A stretch of DNA of 64,000 nt from Bacillus sp. B15-48 (GCF_016879755.1 NZ_WOFU01000002.1:372001-436000), one strand, 5' to 3'; shown: positions 19,394-29,399, numbered from the stretch's first letter. The notes: generated from the letters alone by a model not told the origin. Made by a program: numbers and translations.

Positions 19394-20473
19394 CTATCCC
19401 TTCTGAAATTCTTCGAGTTTTTTGAACAGATAATCATCTTTAATTTCATCGACCTTTGGCTTACCAAACTCTGGTAAAAGAACAAAGCGAATAGTTTGAC
19501 CAACCGACTTTTTATCTTGTTTCATTCGGTTAATTAATCGTTCAACAGAAAGGTTTTCAGGCAGTTCAGTACGGTAGCCTAACTGTTCTAGCCAACCGGC
19601 AAACTCTTGTAAATTAAGAGATAAAGAATACAGTTCAGTGCTCAACTTTAGAGCGAATAGCATACCAATTGCCACTGCCTCACCATGAGTGATTGAACCA
19701 TATCCCACTTCTGCTTCAATCGCATGCCCGAGTGTATGACCGAAGTTAAGGTGAGCACGTACACCTGATTCGTTCACGTCTTGTTCGACGATTGACCCCT
19801 TAACTTTAATTCCTTCCGTCAAAAACAAAACAACATCTGAATCTGAGAGCTGCTCAAGATGACCGATATTTTCTAATAACCATAAATAAAATTTACGGTC
19901 ATGGATTAACGCGTGTTTAATTACTTCTGCAAAACCTGATCTTCTCTCCGATGCTGGAAGAGATTTGAGGAAATTTAAATCATAAAAGACAGCAGAGGGC
20001 TGATAAAATGCGCCAATCATATTTTTCCCTAGTGAGTGATTAATTGCCACTTTCCCGCCTACTGCACTGTCATGTGCGAGTATAGTTGTCGGAATTTGAA
20101 TGAAAGGGATGCCTCTCATGAAAGTGGCTGCGACAAATCCCGCTAAATCTCCAACTGCTCCTCCACCGAACGACAGGATTAAAGATTTACGATCAAGTTT
20201 TTCTTCTAAGGCATACGTAAGACAATCATGAAAAACCTCAAATGTCTTTGCATTCTCCCCAGCCGGGACGATTTTCGTTCGAATGCTCGGAAATTCTAAT
20301 TTTTCAATTAACGTATCCAAATAGAGGTCCCCAACTGTTTCATCAGTAATAATTAGAATAGAAGTAAGCTGTGGGAACTGCTCCTTTATAAAAGCATTTA
20401 AATGGTTTTTTACATCAAAGCCAACAAGGACCGGATATGTTTGATTGCCTGCTCGAATCGTAATTTTCTCCAT
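19394..20473 (-). CDS. aroB: 3-dehydroquinate synthase
   Basis: Cyclises DAHP to 3-dehydroquinate using NAD and a divalent metal, the second shikimate step. It has the glycine-rich SFGGGAVGDLAGFVAATFMRG stretch (near 95-115), the metal-site Glu/His in GFAEVIKHALI and HGEAVAIGM, and FGHTLGHAIE. ATG 20473 gives 359 aa and has GAGGGA ~9 nt upstream; it sits right after the aroC stop. The longer frame to 20509 lies inside aroC and is not needed. Confidence 0.95.
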   Translation of the reverse strand: MEKITIRAGNQTYPVLVGFDVKNHLNAFIKEQFPQLTSILIITDETVGDLYLDTLIEKLEFPSIRTKIVPAGENAKTFEVFHDCLTYALEEKLDRKSLILSFGGGAVGDLAGFVAATFMRGIPFIQIPTTILAHDSAVGGKVAINHSLGKNMIGAFYQPSAVFYDLNFLKSLPASERRSGFAEVIKHALIHDRKFYLWLLENIGHLEQLSDSDVVLFLTEGIKVKGSIVEQDVNESGVRAHLNFGHTLGHAIEAEVGYGSITHGEAVAIGMLFALKLSTELYSLSLNLQEFAGWLEQLGYRTELPENLSVERLINRMKQDKKSVGQTIRFVLLPEFGKPKVDEIKDDYLFKKLEEFQKG

Positions 20474-20474
20474 A

Positions 20475-21650
20475 TTAAAATTCCCTCGCGTACCGGCGGT
20501 GCTCCTCAATAGCTGCTTGTAAAGAATCGAGACGGTCAGAAGAAAATTGGTCTATAATTGCAGATGCTAATTCCCAAGCAATTATATTTTCCGCAACAAC
20601 TGCAGCTGCTGGGACAGCACAACTATCCGATCTTTCAATGCTTGCAGCATATGGCTCTTTCGTTTCTATATCAACACTTTGCAGTGGTTTATAAAGGGTT
20701 GGAATTGGTTTCATTACACCACGTACAACAATCGGCATTCCTGTCGACATTCCTCCCTCAAGTCCTCCAAGTCGATTCGTTCTCCTTGTATAGCCGTTTT
20801 CAGCATCCCAAAGGATTTCATCATGAACCTCACTTCCTGGCTTCCTTGCAGCTTCAAATCCAATTCCAAATTCAACACCTTTAAAAGCATTAACACTGAT
20901 CATTGCCGCAGCAAGCTTTGCATCGAGTTTGCGATCATAATGCACATAACTGCCCACACCGACAGGCATTCCTTCGACAATTACTTCGACAATTCCCCCA
21001 ATGGAATCGCCATTTTTCTTTGCTTCATCGATGGCTGCCATCATTTTAACCCCTGCTTCGTCATCATAACAACGAACTGGGGAGGCTTCCGTTTTATCTT
21101 TTAATTCTGCTAAAGAAGCATAAGATGTATTTGTTGCCTTTACACCACCAATTTCCAATACATGACAAGCTATCTCAATTCCTAATAAAGACAGTAATTT
21201 TTTTGCAACTGCTCCCGCTGCCACTCTTACAGTCGTTTCACGTGCGGATGATCTCTCCAACACATTTCTCATGTCCCGATGACCGTATTTCAATGCTCCA
21301 TTTAAATCTGCATGCCCTGGTCTTGCACGGGTGATTTTTCTTTTCACTTCTTCTGATTCGCTCGGGTCAAGCGGGTCTTGTCCCATAATTTTTGTCCAAT
21401 GGGTCCAATCATCATTATTGACCACAAGAGTCACTGGAGAGCCAAGCGTGTAACCATGGCGAACACCACTCATAATTTGAACAGTATCTTTTTCGATTTG
21501 CATGCGTCTGCCTCGACCATGCCCTTTTTGCCTTCTGGCGAGCTCCTCGTTTATATCTTCTCCAATAAGTGGCATTCCCGCCGGTAGTCCTTCGATAATT
21601 GTCGTTAGCTGTGGCCCGTGGGATTCGCCTGCTGTTAAATATCTCATCAT
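20475..21650 (-). CDS. aroC: Chorismate synthase
   Basis: Makes chorismate from EPSP using reduced FMN (named aroF in B. subtilis). Motifs are [15 protein letters not shown] at the N-terminus, [15 protein letters not shown] (~37-51), the [15 protein letters not shown] signature (~130) and GLEGGMSTG. Start is ATG 21650 or the adjacent ATG 21647; GGGGG lies 8 nt upstream of the first. Length is ~391 aa, as in Bacillus. It is the first gene of the run aroC-aroB-aroH-hisC-tyrA-aroA. B. subtilis has cheR between ndk and this gene; here there is none. Confidence 0.96.
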   Translation of the reverse strand: MMRYLTAGESHGPQLTTIIEGLPAGMPLIGEDINEELARRQKGHGRGRRMQIEKDTVQIMSGVRHGYTLGSPVTLVVNNDDWTHWTKIMGQDPLDPSESEEVKRKITRARPGHADLNGALKYGHRDMRNVLERSSARETTVRVAAGAVAKKLLSLLGIEIACHVLEIGGVKATNTSYASLAELKDKTEASPVRCYDDEAGVKMMAAIDEAKKNGDSIGGIVEVIVEGMPVGVGSYVHYDRKLDAKLAAAMISVNAFKGVEFGIGFEAARKPGSEVHDEILWDAENGYTRRTNRLGGLEGGMSTGMPIVVRGVMKPIPTLYKPLQSVDIETKEPYAASIERSDSCAVPAAAVVAENIIAWELASAIIDQFSSDRLDSLQAAIEEHRRYAREF

Positions 21651-21753
21651 TACTCTTTCCCCCTTCAACTCATTAAAGGATTATGTACCAATATATCATA
21701 CACGTTTAAATAAAAATAGCAAAAATTTAAACAATAGAAAAGGAAAAAATAAA

Positions 21754-21781
21754 AAAACATCTGTCCATGGACAGATGTTTT
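21754..21781 (-). terminator. Terminator of ndk
   Basis: A perfect palindromic hairpin, AAAACATCTGTCC / GGACAGATGTTTT with a tiny loop and T tail on the minus strand, just after the ndk stop. It separates the hep/men/ndk run from aroC. Confidence 0.93.
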
Positions 21782-21787
21782 TTGTTT

Positions 21788-22234
21788 TTAATAGATCCAA
21801 TCGTTTACAAGCTTATTGTAATCCACAAGTTCCTCTTCTTTGAAAAACAAACCGATTTCCCGTACAGCGCTTTCAGGTGAGTCAGAACCATGAATAATAT
21901 TTTTACCAACTGTTAAACCTAAGTCTCCACGAATTGTTCCAGGAGCTGCTTCTTTTGGGTTTGTTGCCCCCATCATTTGTCTAGCAGTAGCAATTACATT
22001 TTCGCCTTGCCATACCATCGCAAACACAGGACTAGAGGTAATAAACTCAACTAGTTCGCCAAAAAATGGGCGCTCTTTATGCTCACCATAATGCTGTTCT
22101 GCCAACTCTGTCGGAATGCTCATTAATTTCGCACCAACTAGCTGGAAACCCTTCTTCTCGAAACGTGAAACAATTTCACCAATTACATTTCGTTGAACAC
22201 CATCCGGTTTGACCATTAAAAATGTTTTTTCCAT
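21788..22234 (-). CDS. ndk: Nucleoside diphosphate kinase
   Basis: Moves the gamma-phosphate between NTPs and NDPs through a phosphohistidine. The active-site His is H115 in KNIIHGSDS; the N-terminal [14 protein letters not shown] and [10 protein letters not shown] motifs are complete. ATG 22234 gives 148 aa, the normal length, with GGGGTGG upstream; the GTG at 22243 is less likely. It follows hepT and ends in a strong terminator. Confidence 0.96.
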   Translation of the reverse strand: MEKTFLMVKPDGVQRNVIGEIVSRFEKKGFQLVGAKLMSIPTELAEQHYGEHKERPFFGELVEFITSSPVFAMVWQGENVIATARQMMGATNPKEAAPGTIRGDLGLTVGKNIIHGSDSPESAVREIGLFFKEEELVDYNKLVNDWIY

Positions 22235-22328
22235 GAACTCCACCCCTAAAAGAACTTATGTATAGTGGTTGTTCGATGAACAACCCAAAAAAAATAGTAT
22301 CATTTTTTTGAAAACTTAGCAACTTTTA

Positions 22329-23291
22329 CTAATATTTGCGTTTCCCAATATATCTTGCAATATCCCGTAAAGTTTTCTTCGCCTTGTTTGAAGGGAGTTC
22401 GTCGAGAGTGGAGAGAGCCTTTTTGAGGTAACGTTCGCTTAACAACAATGATTTTTCAATTGCACCTGATTGTTTTACGATTGAAATTAATTCCTCAATT
22501 TCAGCACGAGACATATTTTCATGAACATGTTTAATTTTCTCTGAAAACACCCTATTCTCCATAGCATATAAAACTGGGAGCGTTATATTCCCTTGAAGTA
22601 AGTCTCCCCCAGCCGGTTTCCCAAGTTCTTTTTCTGAACTAGTAAAATCGAGAACATCATCGATAATTTGATAACTCATGCCCACATAATAACCAAAACG
22701 ATAAAGATTCCTTTGCACACTTTCTTCCACATCTGAAGCAACTGCTCCAAGTTGACAACTGGCCGCGATTAATAATGCTGTTTTCCGCTTTATTCTGCGC
22801 AAATAATTTCGGAGATTTTGTTCAAAGTTATATTTATCTTTTACTTGTTCAATTTCTCCTATAGAGAGCTGAACGATCGTATTTGATAAAATCTGATGAG
22901 CAAGTGGGTTCTTTACCTCTCCCATGATTTCGAGGGCTCTTGCAAAAATATAATCCCCTGTATACATAGCAATGCGACTATCCCACTTAGATTTAATCGT
23001 TGGCTGTCCCCTCCGCAATTCCGCATCATCAATAACATCATCATGAACTAGAGATGCCATATGAATTAGTTCTAACGGTACAGCCGCATTTTTTATCACA
23101 TTAATATCATACTTACCAAATTTCCCACCTAGAAGAACAAACACTGGGCGAATCCTTTTTCCGCCAGCGCGGAGCGTATGAAGTGATGCTTGCCTTAGCA
23201 ATGGAGAATGAGTGTCAATAGAAGCCTCCAATTCTCTTTCAATGACAGCTATATCTGAATTTAAATATGAGTACAACATTTTTAATTTCAT
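22329..23291 (-). CDS. hepT: Heptaprenyl diphosphate synthase component II
   Basis: The catalytic subunit that extends FPP to heptaprenyl diphosphate for the menaquinone-7 side chain. It has the first Asp-rich motif DDVIDDAELRRGQP (84-97) and the second, DDVLDF (211-216), plus GGKRIRP (43-49). Length is 320 aa. With hepS and menG it forms the usual Bacillus hepS-menG-hepT set, which fits the menaquinol-using QcrABC in this window. Confidence 0.95.
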   Translation of the reverse strand: MKLKMLYSYLNSDIAVIERELEASIDTHSPLLRQASLHTLRAGGKRIRPVFVLLGGKFGKYDINVIKNAAVPLELIHMASLVHDDVIDDAELRRGQPTIKSKWDSRIAMYTGDYIFARALEIMGEVKNPLAHQILSNTIVQLSIGEIEQVKDKYNFEQNLRNYLRRIKRKTALLIAASCQLGAVASDVEESVQRNLYRFGYYVGMSYQIIDDVLDFTSSEKELGKPAGGDLLQGNITLPVLYAMENRVFSEKIKHVHENMSRAEIEELISIVKQSGAIEKSLLLSERYLKKALSTLDELPSNKAKKTLRDIARYIGKRKY

Positions 23292-23306
23292 TTTATCAAC
23301 CCAACA

Positions 23307-24017
23307 CTATTTTTTATAACCTATATGGACTGCAGCAACTCCACCACTAAAAGGTTTATAAGTAACATTTTTAAACCCTGCTTTTTCAAACATTCTCGCA
23401 AGCTCCTTCATACCTGGAAAATCACGAGCAGACTCCTGCAACCATGAATATTCCTTATAGCTTTTCGCAAACATTTTTCCGAATAAAGGCATTATATATC
23501 GGAAATAAAGATAGTAGATTTGCTTAAAGCCAATCATTTCAGGTTGGGAAGTTTCTAAACAAACTGCTATCCCTCCCGGTTTCAACACACGGTTCATTTC
23601 TTCTAATACTTGAAGATAATCAGGGACATTCCTTAACCCAAAACCGATGGTGACATAATCAAATTGATCGTCATCAAACGGGAGTTCCATTGCATTTCCA
23701 TGTATTAATGAGACTTGCTCAAGCCCTCGTTCTTTCACTTTTTGCTCGCCAATTTTAAGCATATTTTTACTAAAGTCAAGGCCTATGACTTTTCCTTCGG
23801 GACCGACTGCTTCAGCAAGGGCAATCGTCCAATCAGCTGTGCCACAACATAAATCAAGAGCACTATCACCTTTTTGAACGTTCATCCGCTTCATTGTATC
23901 TTTACGCCAGCGAATGTGCTGTTTAAAACTAATAACGGAGTTCATCTGATCATAGTTTTCGTGAATTTTTTCGAAAACTCCATGTACTCGTTCTTCTTTT
24001 GATTGTTGCATTTTCAT
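23307..24017 (-). CDS. menG: Demethylmenaquinone methyltransferase
   Basis: SAM-dependent C-methyltransferase (UbiE/MenG family, 236 aa) for the last step of menaquinone synthesis. The SAM-binding loop [11 protein letters not shown] lies at 54-64; the family signatures [18 protein letters not shown] (near 21-38) and [20 protein letters not shown] follow. It overlaps hepS by 4 nt and precedes hepT by 15 bp. Confidence 0.96.
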   Translation of the reverse strand: MKMQQSKEERVHGVFEKIHENYDQMNSVISFKQHIRWRKDTMKRMNVQKGDSALDLCCGTADWTIALAEAVGPEGKVIGLDFSKNMLKIGEQKVKERGLEQVSLIHGNAMELPFDDDQFDYVTIGFGLRNVPDYLQVLEEMNRVLKPGGIAVCLETSQPEMIGFKQIYYLYFRYIMPLFGKMFAKSYKEYSWLQESARDFPGMKELARMFEKAGFKNVTYKPFSGGVAAVHIGYKK

Positions 24018-24841
24018 CCTTCTTCCAAAATGAATTTTGTAATGGAACGACGTTGTCCAAGAATCTCAACTGCTCGATTTTGCATTTGTTTGTCCATTGT
24101 TGGAAGCCTTATGATTGCATCCTCAATTATCGTTATTGAATAATCGATATAACGTTCACATATTGAAAGTAAATACTTTTGCTGATCGTTGGAAATCCTG
24201 GTTAATTCCTGATTATTTTTAGATAGAGCAATCTTTTTTAAACCTTCAAAAACAATCGATTTTCCTGTCTGTATAAAATGGTTTTGTTCTTTGATCATTC
24301 GCTTAACAAACAGGAGATTAGCAGCAAACTCTTTCCAAATAGGGACATGAAATACATCTGCCAGTCTGCCTAATAAAGATGATTCAATAATCTTTACACT
24401 TTTCATCAACCGATCAATCGCTTCAGAATCTTTATGATATACAGAGATTTTATGTTCATTAATTTCTTTTACACCTGCTGCAAGCGTAGTAATAATTTCA
24501 ATTTTATTTACGTTTGCAAGTTGTTTATAAAATAAGCCGCTATAATAAGTACCCGCCAAAACAGTCAACTGTCTATCTTTTAGTGCAGAGGCATCTTCTA
24601 ATGGCTCCCCATTTTGAACATGCTCATGGGTATCAAGGGCTATTTGCAATAGTGTCGTTGTCACTGCATAATTATTGATTTCATCCATTGTAAGTCTATG
24701 CTGATTTAAAAGAGAGACAAGTAAACACAGCTTATCCTCATCAATGATTGGAGCTGCAATATTTTGAAGTAAATATGGATGGTTTAATTTATCTGATAAT
24801 TTGTTTCGTACCCGTTCAATTTTCATCTCAAATTCTTGCAA
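24014..24841 (-). CDS. hepS: Heptaprenyl diphosphate synthase component I
   Basis: The small, non-catalytic subunit of heptaprenyl diphosphate synthase. It is all helical, with the recognisable [24 protein letters not shown] and [16 protein letters not shown] stretches. I set the start at TTG 24841 (275 aa) because AAGGGTG lies 6 nt upstream and the residues from there align without gaps with the B. subtilis N-terminus as I recall it (24 positions to HPYL). An in-frame ATG at 24826 is an alternative. A TATAAT box at 24955-24960 may drive hepS-menG-hepT. Confidence 0.88.
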   Translation of the reverse strand: MQEFEMKIERVRNKLSDKLNHPYLLQNIAAPIIDEDKLCLLVSLLNQHRLTMDEINNYAVTTTLLQIALDTHEHVQNGEPLEDASALKDRQLTVLAGTYYSGLFYKQLANVNKIEIITTLAAGVKEINEHKISVYHKDSEAIDRLMKSVKIIESSLLGRLADVFHVPIWKEFAANLLFVKRMIKEQNHFIQTGKSIVFEGLKKIALSKNNQELTRISNDQQKYLLSICERYIDYSITIIEDAIIRLPTMDKQMQNRAVEILGQRRSITKFILEEG

Positions 24842-24954
24842 ATGAATCACCCTTGTCCCAGATGTTGAGTTGAATAGCAAGTCGACTATGATTCCTTGTT
24901 ATCCTTATCTTTCCTGAATAATTATTTAAAAAACTATTATTCAAAGCAGTGACC

Positions 24955-24960
24955 ATTATA
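24955..24960 (-). promoter_or_regulatory. Candidate -10 box upstream of hepS
   Basis: A perfect TATAAT on the minus strand lies ~115 bp before the hepS start, in the 208-bp gap between mtrB and hepS. The -35 region ~18 nt upstream (TCACCA) is weak. It suggests that the menaquinone genes can start their own transcript. Confidence 0.4.
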
Positions 24961-25049
24961 TCATAAATTTGCTTCCTTTGGTGACGAATTAATCACATTT
25001 AGATATTTAAACTCTTTTTCTGGAAGAAACAACATGATACTCGCATTTT

Positions 25050-25286
25050 TCAAACCTTTTTTTCACTAATAATTTCTCCATACGAAGTCAAAACTTTCGC
25101 ATGACCGCGAATTTTTACGGCAGAAGTGTGCTCAGTAAACTGCGCAATCATTACTTCCCCTTGGTCAAGTTTTTCTGAATGATGAAATCTCGTGTCTGTT
25201 CCCCTAGTGAGACCAATGACATTTACTCCATCCTCAATCGCCTTTATTACGATATATTCTGTGTTTTGGATATTTTTTTTCTCCAT
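25050..25286 (-). CDS. mtrB: trp RNA-binding attenuation protein (TRAP)
   Basis: TRAP forms an 11-mer ring that, with bound tryptophan, wraps (G/U)AG repeats in trp leader RNA and stops expression. This 78-aa protein keeps the core [20 protein letters not shown] and [23 protein letters not shown] stretches, including the Lys/Glu/Lys RNA-contact regions. ATG 25286 is chosen for the GAGGGTG SD. It is paired with folE, as in the B. subtilis mtrAB operon. No trp operon is present in the window. Confidence 0.95.
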   Translation of the reverse strand: MEKKNIQNTEYIVIKAIEDGVNVIGLTRGTDTRFHHSEKLDQGEVMIAQFTEHTSAVKIRGHAKVLTSYGEIISEKKV

Positions 25287-25298
25287 AACCATCACCCT

Positions 25299-25865
25299 CT
25301 ACTCTTTGATTAGCGCAAGGATTTCAGCACGAGCATTCACATCTTCAGCTAACGTCCCTCTTACAGCTGAAGTAACGGTTTTTGAGCCTGGCTTTTTCAC
25401 TCCACGCATTGTCATGCACATATGTTCAGCTTCTACTACAACCATAACTCCATGCGGATCCAACTTTTCCATAATTGCATTCGCTATCGTTGAAGTGATC
25501 CGTTCTTGAAGCTGCGGTCTTTTTGCAACCGCTTCAACGGCTCTTGCCAATTTACTTAAACCTGTAACTTTTCCACCCTTAGGAATATAGGCAACATGCG
25601 CTTTCCCGAAAAACGGGACTAGATGATGCTCACACATTGAGTAAAACGGGATATCTTTCACAAGGACGAGTTCTTCATGGTCCTCTCCGAAGATAGTTTC
25701 AAAATATTCTTTAGGATCCTGGTTAATGCCAGAAAAGACTTCTTCATACATCCTTGCAACTCGTTTTGGTGTATCAAGTAAACCTTCGCGGGTTGGATCT
25801 TCACCAACCGCTTCAAGTATTAAACGCACCGCATCTTCAATTTGGGCATGATTCACATTGGACAT
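25299..25865 (-). CDS. folE: GTP cyclohydrolase I
   Basis: Turns GTP into 7,8-dihydroneopterin triphosphate, the first step of folate synthesis (mtrA in B. subtilis). The zinc ligands are visible: CEHH (78-81, [12 protein letters not shown]) and C150 in [12 protein letters not shown]. Length 188 aa is standard. It lies 12 bp upstream of mtrB. Confidence 0.96.
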   Translation of the reverse strand: MSNVNHAQIEDAVRLILEAVGEDPTREGLLDTPKRVARMYEEVFSGINQDPKEYFETIFGEDHEELVLVKDIPFYSMCEHHLVPFFGKAHVAYIPKGGKVTGLSKLARAVEAVAKRPQLQERITSTIANAIMEKLDPHGVMVVVEAEHMCMTMRGVKKPGSKTVTSAVRGTLAEDVNARAEILALIKE

Positions 25866-26003
25866 TCCCTTTTCCTCCTAAAATCCAAAAAACTGTCATT
25901 TACTTTTTATATAATATAACATGTCCATCTTAGCATAATTTTTTATCTTCAAGCAAAAATATAGGTTATAACAGCCAATTAAATGCTTCTCTAAAATAAA
26001 ATA

Positions 26004-26027
26004 AAAGGCCGCTTCATCGCGGCCTTT
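26004..26027 (-). terminator. Terminator of hbs
   Basis: Stem AAAGGCCGC / GCGGCCTTT with a 6-nt loop, followed by a T-rich tract on the minus strand, ~30 bp past the hbs stop. Confidence 0.9.
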
Positions 26028-26059
26028 CAAATATCTAAATACAATTTTATGTAATAGAA

Positions 26060-26332
26060 TTACTTCACTGCATCTTTGAGTGCTTTTCCTGGTTTAAATG
26101 CAGGCACCTTGCTTGCAGCGATTTCGATTTCATCACCTGTTTGTGGGTTACGCCCTTTACGTGCAGCACGTTCACGAACTTCAAAGTTACCAAAACCGAT
26201 TAATTGAACCTTATCCCCGTTAGCTAATGCTTTTAAAATTGAATCAAAAACAGCATCTACTGCTTTTGTTGCATCTTTTTTTGAAAGCTCACTCGCTTCA
26301 GCTACTTCATTGATTAAATCTGTCTTGTTCAT
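26060..26332 (-). CDS. hbs: DNA-binding protein HU
   Basis: The main bacterial histone-like protein; it bends and compacts DNA as a dimer. At 90 aa ([20 protein letters not shown]) it has the HU core [21 protein letters not shown] with the DNA-gripping arm [17 protein letters not shown] 26332 has AGGAGG 8 nt upstream; the ATG at 26341 is too close to the SD. It stands alone between two terminators, as expected for a highly expressed gene. Confidence 0.96.
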   Translation of the reverse strand: MNKTDLINEVAEASELSKKDATKAVDAVFDSILKALANGDKVQLIGFGNFEVRERAARKGRNPQTGDEIEIAASKVPAFKPGKALKDAVK

Positions 26333-26341
26333 GCCATTCAC

Positions 26342-26650
26342 CTCCTCCCAAAAGCCTATAGTTGCTCAGAATATAACCGTCTTTATTACATTTCTAAACA
26401 AAACGAAGGAATTCTATACGTCTGCTGGAACATTTTTCTAACATAGATAGTAATTTTTACGAAAATCTAATTAAAAAAATGCCATGTCCCGTGAAAAACC
26501 CAATTATTACAAGGGTTTTAACCGTTCTGCAACGTAATTCTGTTAAAAGATTATCATAATCATTTGTGCTTATCAAGAAAAAACAAAGAAATCTGGTAAT
26601 CTTTTCATCAATTCAACAAAAATAAAGAAATAGCATCCTTAAAAAACAAA
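26342..26650 (-). promoter_or_regulatory. hbs upstream region with a candidate sigma-A promoter
   Basis: This ~310-bp gap between hbs and the spoIVA terminator holds no gene. On the minus strand TTTAGA (26393-26398), a 17-nt spacer and TATATT (26370-26375) form a plausible sigma-A promoter ~40 bp before the hbs start. The rest is AT-rich and could hold a second promoter, as reported for B. subtilis hbs; I could not define one. Confidence 0.5.
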
Positions 26651-26652
26651 AA

Positions 26653-26672
26653 AAGACTCCTTTTCGGAGCCT
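26653..26672 (-). terminator. Terminator of spoIVA
   Basis: Hairpin GGCTCC / GGAGTC with a 5-nt loop followed by TTTTTTTG on the minus strand, immediately after the spoIVA stop. Confidence 0.88.
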
Positions 26673-26677
26673 GTCAT

Positions 26678-28156
26678 TTATAATATAATAGCAATTAATC
26701 CTCCAGAGCCCTCATTAATAATCCGTTCTAAAGTTTCTTTTAGTTTGTAACGGGCATTTTCAGGCATAAGTGCTAACTTAGCGGAAATTCCTTCTCTAAC
26801 AATCGAACTCAAACTTCTGCCGAAAATATCTGAATTCCATATTGACAATGGATCATCTTCAAAATCTTGCATTAAATAGCGGACAAGTTCCTCACTCTGC
26901 TTTTCTGTCCCAATAATCGGAGAAAATTCTGACTCCACGTCAACTTTAATCATATGGATTGATGGAGCAACCGCCCTCAATCGGACGCCGAATCTAGAGC
27001 CTTGACGAATAATTTCTGGTTCCTCTAAACTCATATCCGTTAGTGTAGGTGAAGCAATTCCATATCCCGTCTGCTTTACCATTTTCAGTGCATCAGCTAC
27101 CTGATCATATTCCGCTTTTGCATAAGCAAAGTCCTGCATTAATTCAAGTAAATGATCCTTCCCGCGGATTTCAACGCCAACAATTTCTTTAAGAATATCA
27201 TCATACAGTTCATCCGGAGCGAATAAATCGATTTCCGCTACTCCTTGCCCCATTTCAATTCCAGCTAGCCCTGCTTTATCAATGAATTCATAATCACTGA
27301 ACTGCTGAACAACCCGATCGACATCGCGCAACCGTTTAATATCCTTAACTGTTTCTTTCACCGCTTCCTGAAAACTCTCACGAAGCCAATGATGTTCTTT
27401 CAGTACCATAACCCAGCTTGGTAAATTTACATTTACCTCTAAAACCGGAAATTCATATAAGGCTTCCCTAAGAACAGTTAACACATCTGTTTCCCGCATC
27501 CCTTCGACACTCATAGATATAACAGGTATATCGTATTTTTCGGCGAGGTCAGCTCTTAGGGTTTCTGTATTGGGATGATGAGGCTGAGCACTGTTTACAA
27601 CCATAATAAATGGCTTTCCAACCTCTTTTAGCTCCTCAATCACTCTTTCTTCAGCTTCAATATAGTCCATTCTAGGAATATCCCCAATGGTCCCATCTGA
27701 AGTAATGACAACGCCGATTGTTGAATGCTCTTGAATGACCTTTCTTGTTCCAATTTCTGCAGCCTCATGAAATGGAATTGGCTCTTCATACCAGGGGGTG
27801 TTAATCATCCGCGGACCATTTTCATCCTCATATCCTTTTGCACCTGGCACAGTATAACCAACACAATCTACGAGCCGAATATTTACATCGAGACCTTCAT
27901 CTACATGAATAGATGCCGCTTGATTAGGCACAAACTTTGGCTCAGTCGTCATAATTGTTTTACCGGCAGCACTCTGCGGCAATTCATCCTGACAACGTGC
28001 TCTGTCAGCTTCATTTTCTATATTCGGTAAAACAACCAGCTCCATGAACTTCTTGATGAAAGTGGACTTGCCCGTTCTAACAGCACCGACAACTCCTAAA
28101 TATATATCGCCGCCTGTTCGTTCGGCAATATCTTTAAAAATATCTACCTTTTCCAA
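26678..28156 (-). CDS. spoIVA: Stage IV sporulation protein A, spore coat ATPase
   Basis: A 492-aa coat morphogenetic ATPase that polymerises on the forespore surface as the base of the spore coat. The Walker A motif GAVRTGKS lies at 24-31 in a TRAFAC-like GTPase fold, followed by DCVGYTVPGA (Walker B region). The C-terminal end, LKETLERIINEGSGGLIAII, is the conserved tail that anchors SpoIVA through SpoVM. It is complete and strongly supports an endospore former. A sigma-E-like promoter lies ~70 bp upstream. Confidence 0.97.
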   Translation of the reverse strand: MEKVDIFKDIAERTGGDIYLGVVGAVRTGKSTFIKKFMELVVLPNIENEADRARCQDELPQSAAGKTIMTTEPKFVPNQAASIHVDEGLDVNIRLVDCVGYTVPGAKGYEDENGPRMINTPWYEEPIPFHEAAEIGTRKVIQEHSTIGVVITSDGTIGDIPRMDYIEAEERVIEELKEVGKPFIMVVNSAQPHHPNTETLRADLAEKYDIPVISMSVEGMRETDVLTVLREALYEFPVLEVNVNLPSWVMVLKEHHWLRESFQEAVKETVKDIKRLRDVDRVVQQFSDYEFIDKAGLAGIEMGQGVAEIDLFAPDELYDDILKEIVGVEIRGKDHLLELMQDFAYAKAEYDQVADALKMVKQTGYGIASPTLTDMSLEEPEIIRQGSRFGVRLRAVAPSIHMIKVDVESEFSPIIGTEKQSEELVRYLMQDFEDDPLSIWNSDIFGRSLSSIVREGISAKLALMPENARYKLKETLERIINEGSGGLIAIIL

Positions 28157-28225
28157 GTGATCCCCTCCCGATCATAGAGTTAGTGGGAAAAAATATCATC
28201 CTTATTAGTAATTTGGGACATTATA

Positions 28226-28256
28226 TATTTATGATGTTGTCCTATCCCTCTATGAC
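28226..28256 (-). promoter_or_regulatory. Candidate sigma-E promoter of spoIVA
   Basis: On the minus strand GTCATA (28251-28256), 17 nt and CATAAATA (28226-28233) resemble the sigma-E pattern ATA-n16/18-CATAnnnT with one mismatch at the last base. It lies ~70 bp before spoIVA, a gene known to need sigma-E in B. subtilis. The call is by eye. Confidence 0.45.
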
Positions 28257-28328
28257 ATTTTTTTATTTTTTGTTTTTACAATCCCACAAATGCGGGTCAC
28301 TTTCCCACTGTCACTCCCTGAAGAAAAA

Positions 28329-28366
28329 AACCCTTCTTCCACAATATATTTTGCAGAAGAAGGGTT
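28329..28366 (-). terminator. Terminator of the yphF gene
   Basis: A 10-bp stem AACCCTTCTT / AAGAAGGGTT with an 18-nt partly paired loop and a TTTTTTT tail on the minus strand, just past the yphF stop. Confidence 0.88.
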
Positions 28367-28370
28367 ATGC

Positions 28371-29084
28371 CTAATAATCTAAAAAGATTGGTTCTCCATT
28401 GTCAGCATCCACTGTGTAAGGCAATGAATACGCAGGCACAAACATTGAATCATCTGTAAGAATCGACCGGATATCATCACCATGCTTTAGATTATTATTA
28501 TCTTTTTCTCTTAATTTTTGGTAAAGATCACTCCGATAATCAACATAAATTTCTCCGTCACCAGAAATCACATAAGGAAGATTTCCGCCTGTAAATGGAC
28601 TAACGGCAACTGGGTCTTGAGAAAAACCTAGCTTAGAAAAATCAAGAGTGAAAACATTTTTAGAAACTTGCCCCTTAAAGGGTGGGTATTCATTTACTTG
28701 CAACCTCATCTTGATATCTCTAATCGTATCTGCCACTCTTAAATCTAAGAGTTTGACAGTAGGTGTTGTTTCCACATCAATAAGCACATATTGGAAGATA
28801 CCGCCATTCTCAAAAGCATTTCCAGGTACCGCAGATATGTATGATGGAACGATTTTCTTAAAATCAACTAAGTATTTTTGATAGATTGGCGTTTCAGCAT
28901 CTTTTGTTTTAATTGGCAAAATTCCATTATTGTCTTCTTGATACTTCTTAACTGCATTTTGAACAGAATCTAACTGATCTTGATATGGAATTTTATTTTG
29001 GGCTAGATTTTCTGCAGGATACATGCAGCCAGTAAGAAGAAACATAAGCATAAAACTTAGCAATAACCACTTCAAATTATACAT
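28371..29084 (-). CDS. yphF: Lipoprotein YphF
   Basis: A 237-aa secreted lipoprotein. The N-terminus has a hydrophobic stretch ending in the lipobox LLTGC (Cys at ~20), then CMYPAENLAQNKIPYQDQLDSV. It matches YphF, which lies between gpsA and spoIVA in Bacillus. The mature part is soluble with no visible catalytic motif; function is unknown. It follows a DUF2768 gene by ~30 bp, so the two probably share a transcript. Confidence 0.88.
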   Translation of the reverse strand: MYNLKWLLLSFMLMFLLTGCMYPAENLAQNKIPYQDQLDSVQNAVKKYQEDNNGILPIKTKDAETPIYQKYLVDFKKIVPSYISAVPGNAFENGGIFQYVLIDVETTPTVKLLDLRVADTIRDIKMRLQVNEYPPFKGQVSKNVFTLDFSKLGFSQDPVAVSPFTGGNLPYVISGDGEIYVDYRSDLYQKLREKDNNNLKHGDDIRSILTDDSMFVPAYSLPYTVDADNGEPIFLDY

Positions 29085-29116
29085 CTCTTTTCCTACTCTC
29101 AGTTCGAAGATTAAGA

Positions 29117-29317
29117 CTAGTCACTAGTTGGGCCAGTAAACACAACAAAGAAAATAATTAAACCAGCCGCAAACATGAGAATATATGCAACAAGGCCAGT
29201 GATCAATTTTAAGACCCCATTTAGTCTGTAGCGGCTAAAATAAAGCGTTATGAGTGATAAAAACATGAACCCCATTCCGGCGAAAGAAATATACATTTTT
29301 AACATAGCTGGTGACAT
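29117..29317 (-). CDS. yphE: DUF2768 small membrane protein YphE
   Basis: A 66-aa protein with two TM helices (about 8-25 and 35-60), MSPAMLKMYISFAGMGFMF, matching the DUF2768/YphE family found after gpsA in bacilli. Function is unknown. ATG 29317 has GGGGAG 8 nt upstream; the GTG 9 nt further up is less likely. Confidence 0.85.
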   Translation of the reverse strand: MSPAMLKMYISFAGMGFMFLSLITLYFSRYRLNGVLKLITGLVAYILMFAAGLIIFFVVFTGPTSD

Positions 29318-29399
29318 TAAAACCACTCCCCTTTTCAGAAAAGTATTATAACATATAACAGACTATTATGGACAAGAGGAGCGATTTTTGCATAAAAAA

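Noticed and set aside
26342-26650. A gene in the hbs-spoIVA gap.
   Set aside because: No frame with a start and SD; only promoter-like sequence.
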